DNA from: JAGSOU01 sp049974865
GTDB taxonomy: Bacteria > Pseudomonadota > Alphaproteobacteria > Rhodobacterales > Rhodobacteraceae
Direction of reading: 5' to 3'
Assembly (NCBI GenBank): GCA_049974865.1
Contig: JBNGCX010000011.1
Coordinates: forward strand, 1 to 64,000
Length of the DNA: 64,000 bases
The position numbers and the translations under genes were made by a program. The notes under the pieces are model-generated. The model was not told where the DNA came from. It was given only the letters and a program-made list of their open reading frames with translations, and did no database searches. This document shows, piece by piece, positions 59,289-64,000 of this stretch; within the stretch, counting starts at the first letter, position 1; each line of letters starts with the position of its first letter.

Positions 59289-60299
59289 ATGGGATGGATA
59301 TCGGTAGTCTTTGTGCACAAAGCGATCGACACGGCGATTGCCGTTGGGGATGGGGATCTCAAGCGTCGATCTCTGTTCGAAACCGCAGGTGTCGATCCAG
59401 ATGCTCCAATCGAACCCAAGGCCACGATCCCGGACACCGATTTCTTTGAATTAATGGAGCGCATCGCCGCAACAGGTGACCGAGGCCTTTCCATTCCCGC
59501 ACAGATCGGCGCGACAATGCGCTGCGATGATTACGGCGCGTTCGGCCTTGCCTTTAAGTCCGCTCCAGATCTCATGGGCTCCTACCGGCGCGTCGAGCGC
59601 TATGGAAAAATCGTTACATCGATCGCCAACTTTCGCGTCGTCCCGCTGAACCAGACCGTGTTGATGGAGGTCATTCCCGGCCGCGGCCCGAGACTTGGTC
59701 TGACCATGGCCAATGAATTGGCGGTCGCAGCCGCTATGTCGCTCAGCCGGGAGGTGAGCCAAGACAGCTTCATTCCAGTTGCCGTTCATCTGACCCGTTC
59801 AACGCCGGACGATCTGACACTTCAACAGACACACTTTCGATGCCCAGTTCACTTCGGCTCAGATCGTGATGCGCTGGAGGTGAGCCTGGAGGTGTTGGCA
59901 CGGCCCAACCGCTTGGGAGATGCAGGAATTGCAGCGTTTCTTGACGCACATCTCGACCAAGAACTCGTCGACATTGATGATCGGTCGATCTTGGCGCGCC
60001 GCGTTCTGGATCAAATCGGAGATGCGCTGAGCGAGGGCGTGCCAACGCTCGACTACGTCGCCGCAAGGTTGGGAATGAGCCGCCGGACTCTGCAACGGCG
60101 GCTGGCGGAGGCAAACCTCGCTTACCAGGACTTGGTGGCAGAGGCCCGTCAAAACCTGGCAGAACAACTCCTTCGCAGGACCGACTACGCCCTCGCGGAG
60201 ATCGCATTCCTGACGGGGTTTTCAGACCAAAGCACCTTCACGCGCGCGTTCAAGCGCTGGAAAGGGCATACGCCAGCGAGTTACCGGCGCCGGCTTTGA
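59289..60299 (+). CDS. AraC family regulator with Arabinose_bd-type N-terminal domain
   Basis: A 336-aa regulator of the OruR/ArgR-like group. The sensory part begins AIDTAIAVGDGDLKRRSLFETAGVDPDAPIEPKATIPDTDFFELMERIA. The C-terminal HTH pair reads LDYVAARLGMSRRTLQRRLAEANLAYQDLV and ALAEIAFLTGFSDQSTFTRAFKRWKGHTPASYRRRL. Base composition is more AT-rich than the neighbouring ubi genes, suggesting separate acquisition. It sits upstream of a DUF4345 gene. Confidence 0.88.
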   Translation: MGWISVVFVHKAIDTAIAVGDGDLKRRSLFETAGVDPDAPIEPKATIPDTDFFELMERIAATGDRGLSIPAQIGATMRCDDYGAFGLAFKSAPDLMGSYRRVERYGKIVTSIANFRVVPLNQTVLMEVIPGRGPRLGLTMANELAVAAAMSLSREVSQDSFIPVAVHLTRSTPDDLTLQQTHFRCPVHFGSDRDALEVSLEVLARPNRLGDAGIAAFLDAHLDQELVDIDDRSILARRVLDQIGDALSEGVPTLDYVAARLGMSRRTLQRRLAEANLAYQDLVAEARQNLAEQLLRRTDYALAEIAFLTGFSDQSTFTRAFKRWKGHTPASYRRRL

Positions 60300-60533
60300 T
60301 CGACCGCGAGGGCATCTGGCGCACCGGGCCAAAACCTTGGCGCGCGCTGCAAATACCTGACCCACTCCCGTTGCTATCCCTTGGGCATTCGTTCAACCGC
60401 GGGCGATCTCGATGAAATCCAAAACGATCCTCGTGACCCCACTGAGTTCGCCAAGGCCGCTGCTTGGGAAGGCAAATGGACCGACGCCGCGTGATCCTTA
60501 ACCGACACGTGAAACCGAAAGGAAAAATGGACA
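60300..60533 (+). other. Orphan coding-like segment between the AraC and DUF4345 genes
   Basis: The plus frame after the AraC stop reads without interruption to a TGA at 60492-60494 and ends DLDEIQNDPRDPTEFAKAAAWEGKWTDAA. That stretch has coding-like composition but no start codon or Shine-Dalgarno. It may be the tail of a lost gene or an untranslated leader. Confidence 0.3.
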
Positions 60534-60953
60534 GTGACCCGCTTTCAGAAGATCAGCCTTGGCATCGCTGGGATCACCGCGTTTTCGATTGGCGCATTCA
60601 TCCTCATCGCCCCACAAGGATTCTACGCCGGCTATGGCATCGTGCTCGGACCAGACCCGAGCCTGCTGAGCGAGATGCGCGCTCCGGGCGCGGGGCTCGC
60701 AGCGCTTGGCACCATCATGCTCGCGGGCCTCTTCCGAGCGGCTGTTGCGCCGGTTGCGCTTGCCGCTTCCATGACGGTCTACATCGCCTTTCCTGTCGGA
60801 CGCTTGGTGAGCCTAGCCGTCGACGGGATGCCATCGAGCAGCGTCATCGGTGCCCTTGTAATCGAGGTTGTCATTGCGGGACTTCTGCTGGCGGCGTTTC
60901 GTCGCCGCGCCGGCGACACCATTGGGAACGCACTGGCCAGTGAGGCCGGATGA
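60534..60953 (+). CDS. DUF4345 family membrane protein
   Basis: A 139-aa protein with four predicted helices: KISLGIAGITAFSIGAFILIAP, PGAGLAALGTIMLAGLFRAA, ALAASMTVYIAFPVGRLVSLAVDG, VIGALVIEVVIAGLLLAAF. Features such as RAPGAGLAALG resemble DUF4345. Translation starts at GTG 60534, with AAAGGAAA upstream. Its proximity to an AraC regulator suggests a regulator-target pair. Function unknown. Confidence 0.75.
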   Translation: MTRFQKISLGIAGITAFSIGAFILIAPQGFYAGYGIVLGPDPSLLSEMRAPGAGLAALGTIMLAGLFRAAVAPVALAASMTVYIAFPVGRLVSLAVDGMPSSSVIGALVIEVVIAGLLLAAFRRRAGDTIGNALASEAG

Positions 60954-61446
60954 TCCAGCGAGAAAGCGAAGGGCGCGGTGTCGCGGATCACGGCACCGCT
61001 TCTCGTCGGTCAATTGTGGACGGCCGATTTATCCGGCAGAGCTGTGATTGCGCCCCGTGCCAACGGAAGCTATCCGCGCACCAGACCTTGGCGCCCGGCG
61101 CAGCGACAGTCTGCTCCCCGCCCAACGCGACCAGGACCAGCAGTACAGGCAAGCGCAGGTTTGCCTGCACAAGGACCCTTGGTGCCCATGGCAGCGAAGG
61201 GCCCGGCTTCTGCCCGATCCCGACCTGAAACACACGGGCAGGAAGGACGTCACGGCACACTCCGATGGCCGTTATTCCTTCAGCTGACCCAACAACGTTT
61301 CGCCATTCCCCGTGCCTTTCCGAATTCGATGCAAACAGTCGAATTGAGAATGGCTGAGGTGACTGCTATCCGGACTCGGAGGGTACGTTTCCGGCTCGGC
61401 GGCGTGCTGGCTCCGCCCGGCATTTCATCGCCGGGGGCTGCCCGCA
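60954..61446. other. Region without an identifiable gene between DUF4345 and narR
   Basis: 493 nt. A minus frame (60988-61260) starts like a secreted protein (ANLRLPVLLVLVALGGEQTVAA) but is short, without a Shine-Dalgarno, and not recognised. It also contains a 7-bp inverted repeat (61323-61345, AATTCGA/TCGAATT, 9-nt spacer) and a hairpin (61416-61435, CCCGGC/GCCGGG) that could end narR transcription. Confidence 0.45.
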
Positions 61447-62145
61447 TCAGGTGACAGGGTCGTCGATGAGGGGGCTCGGCTTCGCGAAACGGGCGAGATC
61501 GGCCGGGTCCGAGATCGTGACCGTCAACCCGTCCGTCTCCAGCCCGTATTCGCCGAGCGTGCGCAGCGCACGCGACAGGTTCTCGGGGGTCATCCCCAAT
61601 TGCGACGCGATCTTTCGCTTTTCCATGGGGAGTTCAAAGCTCGACGCACCGCCGGCGATGATCTGCTGGCGCAGCATGTAATTGGCCAGCCGTTCCGTGG
61701 TGGTGCGCAGCTTGAGGTTCTTGCTGGCCTTCACCACGCTGCGATAGCAGGCAGCCAGTTCGGTCACCACGGCGCGGGCAAAGGCGTTGTCCTTGTCGAA
61801 CACGGCCCGCACATCCTGCGACGGCAGCAAGACGATGCGCGACTTGACCAGCGTGCGGGCCGACATGAGATAGGGCGCGTTGCGCACCGTGGCCGCCAGA
61901 ATGAAGGTTGAGACCGGCCTTACGATCGCCATCGTCGTTTCGCGGTTGTTCCAGTCCGAGAACAGCTCGACCATCCCTTCGGCCATGACGTGCAGGAAAT
62001 CGCTGGGCCCGCCTTCGGTGATCAACTCGATCTGTGGCGGGAAGGTCTGGAAATAGGCGACCTGCATCAACTCGTGAAAATTATCCTCCTCCATGTCGCG
62101 AAACAGGGGAAGAGACCTGATTCTCTCGATATCGTCTTGCTTCAT
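61447..62145 (-). CDS. narR: Crp/Fnr family regulator, NarR-like, divergent from narK
   Basis: A 232-aa regulator. The sensor region includes LFRDMEEDNFHELMQVAYFQTFPPQIELITEGGPSDFLHVMAEGMVELFSDW. The HTH has Glu188, Ser191 and Arg192 (GMTPENLSRALRTL), reading TTGAC/T boxes. There is no N-terminal cysteine cluster. In Paracoccus NarR (nitrite-responsive) is encoded next to and divergent from narK, which this arrangement mirrors. I chose the ATG at 62145 (GAGGGGA just upstream); ATG 62178 is an alternative. narR as a name is by position and family. Confidence 0.72.
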   Translation of the reverse strand: MKQDDIERIRSLPLFRDMEEDNFHELMQVAYFQTFPPQIELITEGGPSDFLHVMAEGMVELFSDWNNRETTMAIVRPVSTFILAATVRNAPYLMSARTLVKSRIVLLPSQDVRAVFDKDNAFARAVVTELAACYRSVVKASKNLKLRTTTERLANYMLRQQIIAGGASSFELPMEKRKIASQLGMTPENLSRALRTLGEYGLETDGLTVTISDPADLARFAKPSPLIDDPVT

Positions 62146-62193
62146 TCCCCTCGTCGCCCCTGTGTCGTTGCGCGGCATAGGTGGGCCAGATGA

Positions 62194-62207
62194 TTGATAT
62201 TTGTCAA
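62194..62207 (-). promoter_or_regulatory. FNR-type box upstream of narR
   Basis: TTGATATTTGTCAA: TTGAT then a 4-nt centre then GTCAA, one position from full symmetry. It lies 49 nt before the chosen narR start and 16 nt before the alternative start. Confidence 0.6.
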
Positions 62208-62309
62208 CCGCTTCGCCTGCGGCCCTTCTGCTCTGCGCTTGAGGATGAACAGGCGAGCGCATGATCGATGTTTCAGCAGGGCTTATTTCGTCCCAGAGAG
62301 CGTCATTTC

Positions 62310-62323
62310 TTGACTTCGATCAA
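62310..62323 (+). promoter_or_regulatory. FNR-type box upstream of narK1
   Basis: TTGACTTCGATCAA: TTGAC then a 4-nt centre then ATCAA, one mismatch from symmetry. It is centred about 87 nt before the narK1 ATG, leaving room for a promoter at -41.5 spacing and an untranslated leader. It suggests nar induction by low oxygen, nitrate or nitrite. Confidence 0.65.
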
Positions 62324-62402
62324 GCCTTGCCCGCCGAGGCTGCGTTTTTTTCGGCCGAAACGTGACAGGGCTGCCGGCCCTGTTCAGCCAGGAGGACGAG
62401 AG

Positions 62403-63779
62403 ATGAATGCACTCGCAGGGGTGACGCGCGGCGATCAATATCGGGCGCTCGGTCTGAGCACCTTCGCCTTCACGGTGTGTTTCGCCGTGTGGACGATCTT
62501 TTCGATTATCGGCGTGAAGATAAAAGGCGAGTTGGGCCTGTCGGAAAGCCAGTTCGGGCTGCTGGTCGCGACGCCGGTTCTGACGGGATCGGTCAGCCGG
62601 ATTTTCCTCGGGGTCTGGACCGAGCAATACGGCGGGCGCGCGATGTTCCCGCTGCAGATGCTTATAACGGCGGTCTGCGTCTGGTTGCTGACCTCGGTTA
62701 GCAGTTACCCGGTTTTCCTGCTGGCCGCCCTCGGGCTTGGCCTGGCGGGCGGCTCGTTCATCATCGGCATCGCCTACACCTCGCGCTGGTTCGACAAAGA
62801 GCACCAGGGCACCGCGCTGGGGATTTTCGGCGCGGGCAACGTGGGCGCCGCGGTGACCAACTTCGCCGCGCCCTTCCTCGTGGTCGCGGTTGGATGGCAA
62901 GGCACCGCCCGGGTTTACGCCGTCGTGTTGGCGGCGACTGCGGTGCTGTTCTACCTGCTGTCCAAGAACGACCCCGTCCACGAAGCGCGCAAGCGTTCCG
63001 GCGAGGGGCCGGTTTCGACCGCCGATCAGCTGGCACCGCTGAAGAATATCCAGGTCTGGCGCTTCGCGACCTATTATTTCTTCGTGTTCGGCGGCTTCGT
63101 CGCGCTGGCGTCGTTCCTGCCCCGCTACTACGTCGGCGCCTACGGGCTGGAACTGACCACCGCCGGCGTGTTCGCAGGGCTCTACTCGCTGCCCGGCTCG
63201 GTGTTCCGGGCGCTCGGCGGCTGGATGTCGGATCGCTGGGGCGCGCGCTTCGTGATGTATCTGACCTTCATCGTCTCGCTCGTCGTGCTTTTCATCCTCA
63301 GCTACCCCGAGACCAGCTACACGATCCAGGGGATCGGCGGGCCGATCTCGTTCAACTTCGGCATCTCGGTGGGCGCCTTCGTGGCTCTGACCATTGTGCT
63401 GGGCTTCGTGATGAGCCTGGGCAAGGCGGCCGTCTACAAGCACATCCCCGTCTACTACCCGCATCACGTGGGTGCGGTCGGCGGCCTGGTCGGCATGATC
63501 GGGGGGCTGGGCGGTTTCTTCCTTCCCATCGCCTTTGGCGCCTTGCTCGACCTGACGGGGGTCTGGACGGCGCCCTTCATGCTGACCTTCGTCCTGGTCG
63601 CGATCATGACCGTTTGGATGCATGTCGCCATCCGCCGGATGGAGCGTCGCCGTTACCCGGGCCTCGAGGCAGAGCGTTTCCTTTCGGACGTTCCGGAAAA
63701 GCCGGTTTCAGCGCCCGTGCACGGCAAGGCCAAAACCAAGGCCGACGCCCCGTCCGGGGCCGAGCGTCCGGCGCACTAG
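62403..63779 (+). CDS. narK: Nitrate/nitrite MFS transporter, NarK1 type
   Basis: A 458-aa NNP-family transporter. Nitrate signatures are GIFGAGNVGAAVTNFAAPFL and GKAAVYKHIPVYYPHHVGAVGGLVGMIGGLGGFFLPI, with 12 helices. NarK1-type carriers are nitrate/proton symporters. The ATG at 62403 has AGGAGGACGAG upstream; a frame extension to 62268 covers promoter sequence. The next gene begins 68 nt later and is a second NarK, so a narK1-narK2 pair, with nar reductase genes probably to the right. Confidence 0.9.
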   Translation: MNALAGVTRGDQYRALGLSTFAFTVCFAVWTIFSIIGVKIKGELGLSESQFGLLVATPVLTGSVSRIFLGVWTEQYGGRAMFPLQMLITAVCVWLLTSVSSYPVFLLAALGLGLAGGSFIIGIAYTSRWFDKEHQGTALGIFGAGNVGAAVTNFAAPFLVVAVGWQGTARVYAVVLAATAVLFYLLSKNDPVHEARKRSGEGPVSTADQLAPLKNIQVWRFATYYFFVFGGFVALASFLPRYYVGAYGLELTTAGVFAGLYSLPGSVFRALGGWMSDRWGARFVMYLTFIVSLVVLFILSYPETSYTIQGIGGPISFNFGISVGAFVALTIVLGFVMSLGKAAVYKHIPVYYPHHVGAVGGLVGMIGGLGGFFLPIAFGALLDLTGVWTAPFMLTFVLVAIMTVWMHVAIRRMERRRYPGLEAERFLSDVPEKPVSAPVHGKAKTKADAPSGAERPAH

Positions 63780-63847
63780 CGAAAAGATGGGGGACGGGCG
63801 GCCAACGCCCTTACCCGCCAAGAAATCCCAAAAAGACGGAGAGTGCC

Positions 63848-64000
63848 GTGGGACAAGACCTGAGAAACTGGAACCCTGATGACGAGGCCTTCTGGTCGTC
63901 AAAGGGCAAGGCCATCGCCAACCGGAACCTGTGGATTTCGATCCCGTCGCTCCTGTGCGGATTCGCGGTGTGGGTGTACTGGGGGATCATCACCGTGCAG
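63848..64000 (+). CDS. Nitrate/nitrite MFS transporter, NarK2 type (N-terminal part; runs off the window)
   Basis: 51 codons are visible from GTG 63848: GQDLRNWNPDDEAFWSSKGKAIANRNLWISIPSLLC, the N-terminus of NarK2-type nitrate/nitrite antiporters, then the first helix GFAVWVYWGIIT. The GGAG Shine-Dalgarno lies 6 nt upstream. It continues past the right edge. Confidence 0.85.
   Translation, partial: MGQDLRNWNPDDEAFWSSKGKAIANRNLWISIPSLLCGFAVWVYWGIITVQ

Noticed and set aside
61009..61021. GTCAATTGTGGAC near 61015 as another FNR box
   Set aside because: Only one half-site matches and no promoter or start follows it.
60988..61260. Minus-strand frame with a signal-peptide-like segment
   Set aside because: No ribosome-binding site, short, no recognisable mature domain; kept as unassigned.

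Overview
The window is GC-rich, densely packed chromosomal DNA from an alphaproteobacterium, most likely a Rhodobacteraceae (Rhodobacterales) member. The evidence is CtrA encoded next to its SciP/DUF1153 inhibitor with CtrA boxes, a usg gene, alphaproteobacterial LexA and FNR-type sites, the IspC-RseP-BamA-LpxA order, and short TATTT-type terminators ending in AGAAGAAGG that I associate with this family. Gene functions below are read from protein motifs and family knowledge; no database search was possible. || Layout. 1-4.3 kb (minus): the end of a DUF2270 membrane protein, a CorC/CNNM transporter, XerD, a 510-aa exported protein and a 46-aa membrane peptide. 4.4-6.1 kb (plus): aroK-aroB. 6.3-10.2 kb: an M50/CBS protease, ssb, a lytic transglycosylase, a di-haem peroxidase and a small monooxygenase. 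10.3-17.7 kb (minus): an AraC regulator and a complete peptide/opine-type ABC operon. 17.8-30.9 kb: miaA, then pyrH-frr-uppS-cdsA-dxr-rseP and, after a 42-aa peptide gene and a strong terminator, bamA-skp-fabZ-lpxA-lpxI-lpxB. These genes cover translation factors, isoprenoid and phospholipid precursors, outer-membrane assembly and lipid A. 30.9-38.4 kb: a small cytochrome, mnmA, sciP-ctrA, ligA-recG, and a 40-aa membrane protein behind an SOS box. 38.4-50.6 kb: housekeeping genes (an IscU-like scaffold, hisI, gluQ, trmFO, gyrA), two DoxX proteins, usg, an arginase/ornithine cyclodeaminase pair with a divergent Lrp regulator, dsbB and a DedA-type protein. || The character changes at a tRNA-Leu(CAA) gene at 50.7 kb. 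Directly downstream is a lower-GC scar: the C-terminal remnant of a mobile-element J-domain protein abutting the C-terminal remnant of an NnrS protein. An anaerobic-respiration region follows to the end of the window: a Crp/Fnr regulator, ubiX-ubiD, divergent ubiT-ubiU-ubiV (O2-independent ubiquinone synthesis) around a perfect FNR-type palindrome, an MFS transporter, an AraC/DUF4345 pair, and narR divergent from narK1-narK2 with two FNR-type boxes. This suggests a facultative nitrate respirer or denitrifier whose nar genes continue past the right edge. || The observations most worth following up are the SOS-box-controlled 40-aa membrane protein beside recG, a possible analogue of SidA-type division inhibitors, and the tRNA-linked scar that truncates nnrS.
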